DNA of 64,000 bases. It comes from Dermacentor variabilis (taxonomy: Eukaryota > Arthropoda > Arachnida > Ixodida > Ixodidae). Positions 1 through 10,399 of this stretch are shown piece by piece (within the stretch, counting starts at the first letter, position 1; every line of letters starts with the position of its first letter). The notes under the pieces were generated by a model. That model saw only the letters and a list, made by a program, of their open reading frames with translations. It did not search any database and was not told the DNA's origin. Location of the stretch: positions 53,010,255 to 53,074,254 of the forward strand of contig NC_134576.1 in the NCBI RefSeq assembly GCF_050947875.1, written 5' to 3'. The position numbers and the translations under genes were made by a program.

Positions 1-1300
1 CGTTGGAATGCGACTGCCGCAGTTGTGATTGGACCCGTCACCTCGAGCTCACAGCGCAACACCAAAGCCACTGGGCTACCTCAGTGCGTTGCGTTCAGTG
101 ACAAGAAACAAATATTAGCGTACACAACGCTGCTTTGGAACACCTTAGAAATGTAAAAAGAAAAATATAGCAGTTTCACCCCAATGCTACATGAATCCCT
201 GCACGAACAGTTGCACGAACCAAGGTTCGTAGTTTCATCGGCAGAATAAACTGTAGTAAACATTCGCTTACTCCTTAAATTAGCAAGCACTGGGTCACGC
301 ACGCACGTGCAAACATGAACAGATCAACCTCAATGACCGCGAACACTCGCTGTCACAGCGTTGGCGTGAAGGGCGCTAACAGAGCGGACCGAACGCGTCT
401 GCTGCCTCTTCCTTCAAACCGTCTCCGAAACTTGAAAGTGCGCTATCTGAGCGCCCTCCAGCTTTGCATCCATCGGAAATTATCTCCAAGACAGAGCGAG
501 GGTGGCGCAAGACCGGGCTAGAGCAACGGCCAGAGGAGAAGCGCGCTAAAGTAGCGCCTCCCTCTCCCGGCTTGCGCGCGCATTATCACGTGACGTCGTG
601 TAGATACTTGACTTGGGGCGCCCATCCAGCTATGATCCAGCCTGGCTCACCCTCGAACACTTCCTTTAACGCGCTTAGCCAACGGCGCGCGACAGGACCT
701 TATCGCACTTGACATTATAGATAAGCTCAGGGCAACACCGACAGATATATTTCAACGGTTGTGTCCATATAACTGCTATCGCAAAATTCGCAATAAACAG
801 AAAATTTTACTAAAGACCAACAACGCTGCTTTTCAACGTGGTGATACAGCGGCGAACGATATTTCTGGAAAATGTGTTGCTCAATCTCCGCCAAATGACT
901 ACGCTCACATTTGGTGACAGCGGAACGCAGCCGCAAAAAATTCTGGAGGAAATACCGGATTTCTGGCAGCTTCAGGTGCACTAGATTATTCAGTAACATC
1001 GGCAGCTTTATTGTTCTACCTTACATCAGAGCAATCTGCACTCGACAGAGATCAAGGGCAGTTGCACCGTTATATCTAAGCTAATTAAGCACAATTACGC
1101 CGCGTCTTCACACTTCGAGCACGCTCCGACAGCCCAACAATAGATATTTAAAACGTAACCACACTCGGACAAGCAAATTTTGCTTCTGCGAAGTGAACGT
1201 AGCTGGTATTTAAAGACGCGTGCTAAATTCATGGCTGTTTCATTCGTGAACATTACTTACGTGACGTAAAATCATCAGTGAGCAAATCATTTTTTATTTC
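1..1300. other. GC-richer outer end of arm 1, no assigned gene
   Basis: Matches 18780-20080 in reverse complement. Around 300-700 the sequence is GC-rich, with sites such as CACGTGACGTCGTG, unlike the AT-rich interior, so a promoter or CpG-like origin is possible but unproven. A frame at 727-999 (minus) and its arm 2 partner (18898-19194, plus) share a short segment reading LLNNLVHLKLPE. Replacements outnumber silent changes there and a stop falls in the arm 2 copy, so I do not call it a gene. Confidence 0.4.
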
Positions 1301-1399
1301 AACGCGAGGAACGAAACCGAAACTAGCGCAACGGTTTTGCTCAGTTGTGCGGATATAAAATGATCCAAAGCCGAAGCCGTCCATAGCAAAACGCAATTT

Positions 1400-1731
1400 T
1401 GCAGTTGCGTTGCATCCATTGCGAGTACGTTGTCGTTGAGTGGTTCTGAATGCACTGCGTTAGGGGCGACTGCAACCAGGCGTTGCGGGAAGTTACGGTG
1501 GGAACTTCTGTCCGTGCTGTGTGATTGCGACGAGGAGGACTGCCGCCAGCAACGGCGTGTCGCCGATTTCGTCTTTGCCGACATCGAGCAAGTGCAGCTC
1601 GCCGGACCGTCACAAGCGCCGGAAGTGTTGCGTTTTGCACTGCGTCTTTCATTGTGATAGGAGAGATCGCAACGCACAGAGACGGCCAGATGCATACGAA
1701 AGACTACCAGCGGGGAGGGACCTGTCTCAGG
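1400..1731 (+). other. Conserved coding-like block, arm 1 (possible exon)
   Basis: Product not recognised. The open frame 1430-1657 contains the acidic/cysteine segment LLSVLCDCDEEDCRQQRRV. Over roughly 55 codons the arm 2 counterpart (18430-18597, minus) differs by three silent changes (GGG/GGC, CGG/CGA, CAA/CAG) and one conservative Val/Ile, a pattern expected under protein-level selection. Both copies have a possible acceptor upstream (TTTTGCAG here, TTTTTCAG in arm 2) and a good donor downstream (CAG then GTAAGC at 1728-1736). However, this frame stops at 1657, before the donor, while the arm 2 frame stays open longer. It could be a relic exon of a duplicated gene or a transposon gene. 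Confidence 0.35.
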
Positions 1732-1921
1732 TAAGCATATCAGCTTTTGTTCCGAGTTTACAAACGGCGCGCACTCGGCCCTTCCAGTATGGCTATATTT
1801 TGCGCCACGTTTCTCTTGGCAGTTCACAGACGTTTCTTAGGCATTCGTGCACGTATGTATGCGAAAATACTACTGGCAGACGGAAGCCTCACGAGGGCAT
1901 CTAAAATTACAGCAAAGCTGT

Positions 1922-3351
1922 CATCATCATCATCATCAGCCTGGTTACGCCCACTGCAGGGCAAAGGCCTCTCCCATACTTCTCCAACAACTCCGGTCAT
2001 GTAATAATTGTGGCCATGCCGTCCCTGCAAAATTCTTAATCTCATCCGCCCACCTAACTTTCTGCCGCCCCCTGCTACGCTTCCCTTCCCTTGGGATCCA
2101 GTCCGTAACCCTTAATGACCATCGGTTATCTTCCCTCCTCATTACATGTCCTGCCCATGCCCATTTCTTTTTCTTGATTTCAACTAAGATGTCATTAACT
2201 CGCGTTTGTTCCCTCACCCAATCTGCTCTTTTCTTATCCCTTAACGTTACACCTATCATTCTTCTTTCCATAGCTCGTTGTGTCGTCCTCAATTTGAGTA
2301 GAACCCTTTTCGTAAGCCTCCAGGTTGCTGCCCCGTAGGTGAGTACTGGTAAGACACAGCTATTATACACTTTGCTCTTGAGGCATAACGGCAACCTGCT
2401 GTTCATGATTTGGGAATGCCTGCCAAACGCACTCCAGCCCATTCTTATTCTTCTGATTATTTCCGTCTCATGATCCGGATCCGCCGTCACTACCTGCCCT
2501 AAGTAGATGTATTCCCTTACGACTTCCAGTGCCTCGCTGCCTATTGTAAATTGCTGTTCTCTCCCGAGACTGTTAAGCATTACTTTAGTTTTCTGCATAT
2601 TAATTTTAGACCCACTCTTCTGCTTTGCCTCTCCAGGCCAGTGGGCATGCATTGCAATTGGTCCCCTGAGTTAATAAGCAAGGCAATATCATCAGCGAAT
2701 CGCAAGTTACTAAGGTATTCTCCATTAACTTATATCCCCAACTCTTCCCAATCCAGGTCTCTCAATACCTCCTGTAAACAGGCTGTGAATAGCATTGGAG
2801 ATATCGTATCTCCCTGCCTGACGCCTTTCTTTATTGAGATTTTGTTGCTTGCTTTATGGAGGACTACGGTGGCTGTGGAGCCGCTATAGATATCTTCCAG
2901 TATTTTTACATATGGCTCATCTACACCCTGATTCCGTATTGCCTCCATGACTCCTGAGGTTTCGACTGAATCAAACGCTTTCTCGTAATCAATGAAAGCT
3001 ATATATAAGGGTTGGGTATATTCTGCACATTTCTCTATCACTTGATTGATAGTGTGAATATGGTCTATTGTTGAGTAGCCTTTACGGAATCCTGCCTGGT
3101 CCTTTGGTTGACAGAAGTCTAAGGTGTTCCTGATTCAATTTGCAATTACCTTAGTAAATACTTTGTAGGCAACGGACAGTAAGCTGATCGGTCTATAATT
3201 TTTCAAGTCTTTGGCGTCCCCTTTCTTATGGATTAGGATTATGTTAGCGTTCTTCCAAGATTCCGGTACGCTCGAGGTCATGAGGCATTGCGTATAAAGG
3301 GTGGCCAGTTTCTCTAGAACAATCTGTCCACCATCCTTCAACAAATCTGGC
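1922..3351 (-). mobile_element. RTE-clade LINE, 5'-truncated, arm 1 only
   Basis: Non-LTR retrotransposon copy on the minus strand. Frames at 3135-3350, 2730-3041 and 1945-2652 cover reverse transcriptase and the RTE C-terminal region. Visible motifs are NYRPISLLS, IDYEKAFDSVE (motif A), RQGDTISPMLF (motif B), FADD on the minus strand near 2680-2700 (catalytic), LTYGAATWRL, ERRMIGVTLRD and WAGHVMRR. The 3' end is a TGATGA simple repeat (1922-1940), typical of RTE elements. Insertion duplicated AGCAAAGCTGT (1911-1921 and 3352-3362); arm 2 keeps the single-copy empty site at 18118-18128. The endonuclease half is missing and the frame is broken, so the copy is dead. Confidence 0.9.
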
Positions 3352-3539
3352 AGCAAAGCTGTGCTGCCAGGGAAAACACCATTCTTAAAGACCCTAGTGA
3401 CGAATGGCCTGTCGCATCGAAAAATCCATAGAATATCAAGTACTGCGTAGATTGAAGTCAAGATACAATAGTAGCACCAGTGTGACTTTCGCTGACGAAG
3501 ACAGGTCGTCGGAAACATTGAAGAAAGCATGTGTATTCT

Positions 3540-5175
3540 GAAGATTTACTAGCGCTTTAGGTATGTTACCGCGAAAAATAAGAGCACTACAATGCTCTAT
3601 TGAGCGTCAGGCGATGTGGCAGCTCAGATGTTTTCGTAGCGGTAAGGCGGCTACATGCACAAGCAAGCAGACACAACGCTTTAAAAGCGCTGAAACAGAA
3701 TAAATTTATTTGCATTTAGCTGCAAGTCGGAAACACATTAGCTCACAGTCTAAGCTGATGTATAATGTTATTATTTTTTATGTAATCTTTATTTTCACGG
3801 TTGTAAATATTTCAAAGCATGAATTTGCTGCAACCTTTATGTAGTAAATCCTACCAGGCTTACAAAACCTGGTTGTGTTATGTGGAGAATTTGTGGTATT
3901 CCTACTGGATTTTCTATTTTGAGTCCAGTGTTTTATGAAAAAAAGGGTCTCTTTATTTGTAGTCTTATGTTAGTGCGTATATCTGGCAACCAGAAATGAG
4001 TTGACTGCAAAGTTGTGCCTCGCGGTGAGCAGCATATGAACCCAAGTTTATCCTGTCTTGGCTATCGTAATGTGGATATAACAATTTTAAGTATAACAGC
4101 TGTAGTTGGTTTAGTCGGTGTAGCGTATTTTGTAAAAGAAGGCTATGAATATTTTACCGTTTTCATGCAGAAATACCTTTTTTCTTGTACCAAGGAACGC
4201 TCACAGCATTGAATGAAATGAAATGTGGTGTATTTTTCTACTAATTTAATAAAGGAAATTTCGTCTGCCGTGTATCATAGATTAGTTTACTTTCTTTTAC
4301 TAAACAATGCGTTATCTCCTCTGCTACTGCTGTTGTTCTGTGTATTTTTGTAATTTTGAAATGTACTTTATTTTAGGTATTCAAAAAATGGCAACATCCA
4401 GAAGAAGACGCCATCTTATCCAGCACGTTATGGGTGAGACAGATCGTAGCAGGCACTTTCGCATACCTCATTAGCATATGATGGTATTTTTTGTAATTTT
4501 TGTGTCCACTTTCCTGACCTTTATACATTTTAGCATTATTGCGCAAAGGGTAATACTTTTACATCGAGATAGAGTAATTGTCCAAAGGAGAGACATGGCT
4601 GGAGGAGACGACACAGATAAGATTCCTTTGTCCGTATCTCTATGTTGTGCAGTTACTCTGTCGTTATCTACCAACAAGCCCAAGTTCTTCATCAGCTACA
4701 TTTACTAATTCTCCGTTATCACAATTTCACTGATACAACATTGAAAGTACAGAGGTACACAGGGAGACAGAGACTTGAAACGATGAATAGCCGTAGAACA
4801 AAGAGCATCGCTGGAGCCAATGTTTCGACAAAAAGAAGGAGATAAGTTTTCTTGTCAAAACATTGGATCCAGTAGAATTTCTTGTTCTATCACTATTTAC
4901 GATTAAAAGACAGCATTGTTGCTTTTGCTGAAGTATTATGCATTATGGAATAAAAATTACCAGGGAGAATTGTAAGGAATGCGAAATTTCTTGTGTATTA
5001 TAATGCTACAGCGAAAGCCAGAAAAACACGATGTAAAGAACCACATTGTTATTTGTCACTAGCCAGTTTGGCCAGCTTCATTCAGAGCTTGCACTTTGTT
5101 GAATTAACGACCACTGGAATTCCTTAATTGAATTAGCTTCGTGATTTACTTATGTTCAGAGATGTGGAACTTGTT
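3540..5175. other. Arm 1 interior, AT-rich, no assigned gene
   Basis: Matches about 16320-17950 in reverse complement. Short frames such as 4015-4212 and 4478-4708 are not kept in arm 2 (shifted or interrupted), so they look fortuitous. A hairpin at 4793-4890 is listed separately. Confidence 0.5.
4793..4890. repeat. Imperfect 98-bp hairpin, arm 1
   Basis: TAGAACAA and GCTGGAGCCAATGTTT on the left face AAACATTGGATCCAG and TTGTTCTA on the right. The loop side contains GTCGAAAC on the minus strand. Its arm 2 counterpart is at 16604-16696. The minus-strand motif GTCGAAAC-ATTGGCTCC is shared with the mobile insertion at 52375-52479, so this is probably an old copy of the same dispersed element. 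Confidence 0.55.
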
Positions 5176-5526
5176 TTAATGCCGCTTAACATAATGCATG
5201 TAAAAAATATAAAATGACATTTTAAGAGGCTTGCAGTTGAATAACAGATCATTTGATGGTATGAGCTCAGGTTTCCACCGAGCTTCCATGCACAAATCGG
5301 ATGCACATTCTTTTTTGTCATTACTTGGATTTGCATAAAAATAAGTACCATTTCTTCTTTGTCGACGTTCTAGTTGTGTTGCGGGACCTAAATTTTTACC
5401 TTTATTTGTATTGGTATGCATTTTACACAGACAGCTGAATTTTTCTTGTAAATTGTGACATTGTAGGACTAAGAGCATTTGTGCAAATTTGCTGCAGATA
5501 CATTCTGGCGGCTCCCACCCCTGCAT
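5176..5526 (-). other. 116-codon conserved frame, arm 1
   Basis: Unrecognised. Arm 2 (15969-16319, plus) has an open frame of identical length. Over all 116 residues 11 differ, but residues 23-82 are identical, and the three base differences I find there are all silent (CCC/CCT, CCA/CCT, AGT/AGC). The block is basic and includes NKGKNLGPATQLERRQRR and NDKKECASDLCME. The first codons lie in a 70-bp tandem repeat, so the annotated Met is probably not a true start; an acceptor-like CTCTTAG precedes the conserved part. It could be a relic exon or part of a mobile-element protein. Confidence 0.4.
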
Positions 5527-5715
5527 CCTACCACCACCGTATCCTGACTACGTCCATCAGGGAGCTTGAAACCTTTGGCGGCTCCTGCCACTGCGTCCTG
5601 CCACCACCGTGTCCTGACTATGTCCACTAGGGAATTCGAAACCTTTGGCGGCTCCTGCCATTGCGTCCTGCCACCACCGTGTCCCAACTACGTCCACTAG
5701 GGAGTTGGCAGCCTT
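5506..5715. repeat. 70-bp tandem repeat, three units (arm 1)
   Basis: Three consecutive units, each starting TGGCGGCTCC and containing ACCACCGT, then CCTGACTA or a close variant, then GGGA. The first two end in GAAACCTT and the third in GCAGCCTT. Arm 2 has two units at 15850-15989, so copy number changed after the arms separated. Confidence 0.8.
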
Positions 5716-6606
5716 AGTGATGATGCCAAGCAGGCTGTAGCCTAAAAAAGATTAAGGTAAATACATGTAATTAAGCGGCAACGTTTTGAGTGAATTGGCT
5801 TGTAGCCACTCAGCAATGAAAGAATTAACTTCACTGCAGTTTAGACTCCCTGCTATCGGTGCAGGAATGCTCAAGTACATGCAATTTGTCTTAGCCGCCA
5901 AGAGGCTATGTGGATTAGACGAAACGCGATGCAAACTTTGAAACTAGTAGGAGACCACTTGTAGATTTTTTTTTGCTTAGCGCAAAAACTACTTTGATAA
6001 AGCTTTAGCAATTTAAAAACAATACACTGTACTCTCACACATGATATTGGGCATAAATTTACTAGGACTACCTCAATAGTAAGTATGCCATTAAACTTAC
6101 ACCAAAACTGACTTTTTTTGCAAGTTCATCCTCATCTCTGTGAACTGCTGCATAATTTATCTTCCTGAAACCAGTTTTTGCATACAGCACAAGTCCTAAA
6201 CACGTGAATTACATAAATTTGGAGCTTTTGCTGTAAGCCAGTTCTATAAAAATAAAGTTAATGGGTCATTTTGTCCATTTTTAATGACCCATAATAAACT
6301 GAGCAGTGGCTAATAAGCAGTTAAATTGTTGGTGTAAGGCCTCTCTTTATTGTCCTGGAAAATTTGGCCCTCTTATGAAGGAACCAATTTTTCGGCTATG
6401 CCTTTTATGATGCATAGTTTGGTGCTTTACACAAAATCTCACTTAGTGCTTGCACCAGTAAAAAAGTTTATAAGTTAAGTATTTCTTGAAATTAACATTT
6501 GTACTATATTGAAGGGCCTCCAGTTTTTCAAAAAGAAACTTCACTGGTCGTGTGCCAGGCTGGGACAGATCGCATGGAATAGCCTACTTACACAAAGAGG
6601 GCCATA

Positions 6607-6836
6607 CCCGCCGTGGTTGCTCAGTGGCTGTGGTGGGGTGCTGAGCACGAGGTCGCGGGATCGAACCCCGGCCACGGTGTCTGCATTTCGCTCGGGGCGA
6701 AATGCGAAAACACCCGTGTACTTAGATTAGATGCACATTAAAGAACCCCAGGTAGAAATTTCCGGAGTCCTCCACTACGGCGTGCCTCATAATCAACGTG
6801 GTTTTGGGACGTAAAACCCCATAATATAATTTTTTT
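6607..6836 (+). mobile_element. Ruka-type tRNA-derived SINE, arm 1
   Basis: The tRNA-like head has Pol III A-box-like GTTGCTCAGTGGC and B-box-like GGGATCGAACCCC. The body contains AACACCCGTGTACTTAGAT, AAAGAACCCCAGGT, CGGCGTGCCTCATAATCA and ACGTAAAACCCCATAAT, and ends in a T run. It is flanked by GAGGGCCAT duplications (6597-6605 and 6840-6848). From memory this matches Ruka, a SINE family of ixodid ticks. Arm 2 has the same insertion at the same site. Confidence 0.85.
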
Positions 6837-6839
6837 AGG

Positions 6840-8440
6840 GAGGGCCATGTACACTTGACTTTATGTTAAAATACTATTATTGATCTACAATAGACAAAAT
6901 GAAGCATTCTATCCTATAAGCAGCTCTTCAAATTCATTTACACTTTTGCACATTTGTCTACCTCGAGTCTTGTGACTTGTATCTGTTTTCATTATCTGCT
7001 ATGTGCCAATGGTAAACTTGAGGATTGCCCTATGGTGAAGAATATTTTGGTGCTTATAGATATGGATCTGTGTTTTCCGGGTTGCCTAGAAATTTTACTC
7101 AAGCCATGCCACACACACATTGGCCAGGCCTCTTGCAAACGACGTATAACCAGGCTCAACGCATGAGTGTCGAGTGGGTCCGGAGATCAAGGCAACCTGC
7201 TGTGCAATCAGCGTGCAACCTTTGGTGACCTCTCTACATGTACCACCTATTTCACAGCTCTACCTCAGCTCCCATCTATCCAAGCAGCATCACGAGCGGT
7301 GGTCACTTATCGAACCATGGATGAATGTTGGAGTGGAGTGATTTTAAGAGACATTCTGTTTGTCTCTTCAAAATCTTAGCAAATATTTGTGTTATTATAA
7401 TTCATATGTGTCTTTAGTACCTAGTTTTTAAGGATTCCTTTCTATTAGAATTCTCACCATCGATTCCTGCTATTATAATGTACGTCTGTCTTTGTGCCCA
7501 GTTTTTCGTAGTTCTTTTATACTTGTGTATGTAATTGATAGGTTCATACTTCTTGTTATACAGAAGGCTAAAATTCAAACTTACGGCATTTTTTTCTTCC
7601 TTTTCATAATCTACAGCACTGCAAGGTGTTCAAGAAATGTAACCTAACGCGGGCTCTAGTGCAGGAAAAATTTAAGAGCACTATAGAGTACTTATTTCAA
7701 ACACCCATTATTTCTGGAAAAGTCAAGAATATAGGGGCACAAAAAAGAAAATATTAAACTAGAGAAATATGAGTTCCCCTCGTAAGTCTGATAATAATGT
7801 TACTTCCTTTCACTGCAAAGATACCAGTGGTACTCGCATACAAGGTTTGAGACACGAAAGCTATGATGCCCTTGCATTTCTCAGTGCCTATTTGCCACAC
7901 TGACGAATGTCGAAGGCATCGTAGGTTTCATGCACACATTGGTTGTGTTACACTTTTGAGTATTGCATTTCTCAAACACAAAGGTGTACAGCACTGATTT
8001 AAATAGCAAATGCATTTCCTAATTTATTAGTGCAAGAGTAACAGTACAGATCATCTAAATATAATTTTACAGACTATATGTCCATGGATGCACGCTTCTG
8101 ATGACATAGCAGTGACGTGGTCGTGAGGTGAATGTCTTTATTTTAGATTTGAATATTGGCTTCCAGGTCTGGGTTTGTCTCCTGCACTGAGAATTCTAGG
8201 TCTGAGTCCATTTACTAGAGAAAGTGAATTAAACTAGGTATTATAAACATAAAAAATCTTGTTTAGGACACTAATATGACAATCAGCAAGGTTTTTGTGC
8301 ATTCATTTCCAAATGTGTGAGGATATATTTTATGACTGGTTTCATTATTGCGAGAAGAAATATTGGTTTATTGTCACATTAGAGTTGGCTGCCACTATTT
8401 GTATACAACCCCTTTACAGGCTAAAAATTCAGTGTGTTAC
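6840..8440. other. Arm 1 interior, no assigned gene
   Basis: Matches about 10760-12120 in reverse complement. Several short frames overlap here (for example 6954-7166 and 7025-7228), but the arm 2 copies are interrupted, so none is supported. Confidence 0.5.
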
Positions 8441-8444
8441 ACTA

Positions 8445-9389
8445 TTTACTCGTATAATGATCGCACTTTTTTGTCAAAAACTTTTACTCAAATTCAGGGG
8501 TGCGATCATTACAGGGTTTAAATTTCCCGCAAAAAGAAAAAAAAATTCATCTGGCATTTGCTACGGGATGACAACAGGTCAACAAATTGGCGGCTGCCTC
8601 TGTATGTAGTGCGGGACAAAAAAAATAGCGGCCGGCAGAGCAAGCCGAACGCGCCGAACGTGATTTTTTTTTCTTCTCATGAGTACATTACGTGCATTCA
8701 AACAGTTTCTTCCGCATAATGAATAATATCGGCAAAGTTTGCGGCAAAAACGTAGCCATGTCCACTTTGAGGGGACAGAAACAGATGGGCGCGCTTAGCT
8801 GCCAGTGACATACGAACACATGGCGGGCATGCTGCGGAAACTGCGGCATTTGTCTTCACCACTATCCTAATATAGCATGTTTCCGCTAAGGGTGGGCAAA
8901 TATCTTAGCTGTGTTAGAAACGTCGGCGTATGAATAGGGTACACTTCTAACATATCAGTGCAAACGTGGCTGCTATCGTTGCCGCTCGCGATTTGTTGCG
9001 CGCCCACGAGTGCAGACGAGAAGAATGGAAAGGCGCCTTTTTTGTTGTTTTTGTTGACCGCAACCATTATAAAGCCTACAAGTAATAAAGGCAAGTTTGG
9101 TTGTGGCTTTTTTTGTCATAGAAGTGCGGAAAGTGACCAAAGGAATGAAATGGGGCATCTGCTTAAGAATGTTTGGTGCGTGCAGACCGCTTGGTTTGTC
9201 TTGAAGAGTCGTTCGCATAGCATTCGGCAGATGGTAAGCGCGATCATTATTAGCTAGACTTGGCACATGACATATCGCTGCGGCAAGTTCGGGGTGCAAT
9301 CATTACACGGGAAATAAAAAAAAATCGAATTTTGCCGGCAAAATTTAGGGGTGCGATCATTACGCGAGTGCGATCATTATGCGAGTAAA
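8445..9389. mobile_element. 945-bp nonautonomous DNA transposon with TA duplication
   Basis: The element starts TTTACTCGTATAATGATCGC and ends with the near-perfect complement (GCGATCATTATGCGAGTAAA), flanked by TA at 8443-8444 and 9390-9391. The motif GGGGTGCGATCATTAC recurs just inside both ends, in inverted orientation. TA duplication and terminal inverted repeats fit a Tc1/mariner-superfamily derivative. No transposase frame is visible. The arm 2 counterpart region lacks it, so it arrived after the inverted duplication. Confidence 0.75.
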
Positions 9390-9391
9390 TA

Positions 9392-9852
9392 TGGTAATAG
9401 GCTGTTTTTCGTTTTGCGCACTCAATGTTAAGGGATGCAAATGGTGATATACAACAGAATGCAAAAATGACAAAGGAATGCAAGCAGGGAGAGGGGCTTT
9501 TTAGACAGATGCGTGCATGTTCTATTTATATAACTCCCCATGGTATGCCTGAAGGCATTTTCTAACACTTTGGTAGAATACACTGACACCTACTTATTAA
9601 TGGGAAATACTCCTCGAAACAACTTTTTTATATATTTGTACTAGAGAATTGAATATACTGTCATTCATCAAGTGTTTTATTACATTTGAATTGTCATTTA
9701 TTCTTGTGTAGCTGCTGTTTATTAGTTATGTCCTAAACAGTGGCAAAATAAATGTGGGCACTTTCTTGTGTATAAAATTTTCACAAATAGCTTCATGCTG
9801 TATCTTATTTAGCTAGTTGTATACTGCAAAGTGGTGATACCTATCCAAACAG
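9392..9852. other. Inner arm 1, diverged, no gene
   Basis: AT-rich sequence that still matches 10151-10400 in reverse complement, for example GGCACTTTCTTGTGTA against TACACAAGAAAGTGCC. Divergence is about a quarter of positions near the axis. Confidence 0.5.
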
Positions 9853-10150
9853 CTGGTACAAGTACTGGAACCATGCAAAAAAATATTAGGCCACTTTGAA
9901 TACTATTATACGGATTGCAATTTCAATTAGATATCAGCATTCTGCATATATTGAAGAGTACGTATGCCAAAGTTAGTTAGCATAGGACAAGTATAAGTCG
10001 ATCAGGTTATTTTCATGCATTGTAAGAAAAAAAATTATTGAAGTATATTCAATAATTTTTTTTTCACAACAGAATGAGAAGTATGCAAGATTAGTAGGCA
10101 GGCCTGTCTGCCTGCCTACTGATCTTGCATACTTCTAGTAACTTTACATG
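9853..10150. other. Palindrome spacer with two nested hairpins
   Basis: AT-rich spacer between the arms. It holds two compact palindromes. At 10027-10063 an A-run plus ATTATTGAA faces TTCAATAAT plus a T-run across GTATA. At 10078-10135 GAAGTATGCAAGAT and AGTAGGCAGGC face their complements across CTGTCT. No coding potential is seen. Confidence 0.7.
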
Positions 10151-10399
10151 CTGTTTGAACAGATATCGGCACTTTGCAGCCTACAAAGAGCTGAGTTAGC
10201 TACAGCACACTGCTTTTTGTGAAAATTTAGTACACAAGAAAGTGCCCGCAAAGATCACTGTATTTTCCCATTGTTTAGGCCATAACTCAAGAAGCAGCTA
10301 AAAAAATACTAATGACATATATGAAATCTGCATGAAGAACTCTACAATTGGCTCTATTTTGAAACCTCTAGTATAAATAATAAAAATGTTTCGAGTAAT

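Larger units (their letters stand above)
1..9852 (+). repeat. Giant inverted repeat, arm 1
   Basis: Arm 1 of a palindrome of about 20 kb. Its first bases (CGTTGGAATG) are the reverse complement of 20071-20080, and matching continues inward to 9847-9852 (AAACAG) against 10151-10156 (CTGTTT). Anchor pairs include 5261-5470 with 16030-16220, 7790-7860 with 11120-11210, and 9756-9780 with 10225-10248. Divergence is about 10% near the outer end, a few percent in two internal blocks, and about 25% near the axis. Net of arm-specific insertions the arm is about 7.4 kb. The window begins exactly where matching begins, so the repeat may continue off the left edge. Apart from inserted elements and two conserved blocks I see no gene in it. 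Confidence 0.9.

Noticed and set aside
727..999. Arm-shared frame LLNNLVHLKLPE as a gene
   Set aside because: Replacement changes exceed silent ones and the arm 2 copy contains a stop; consistent with chance openness.
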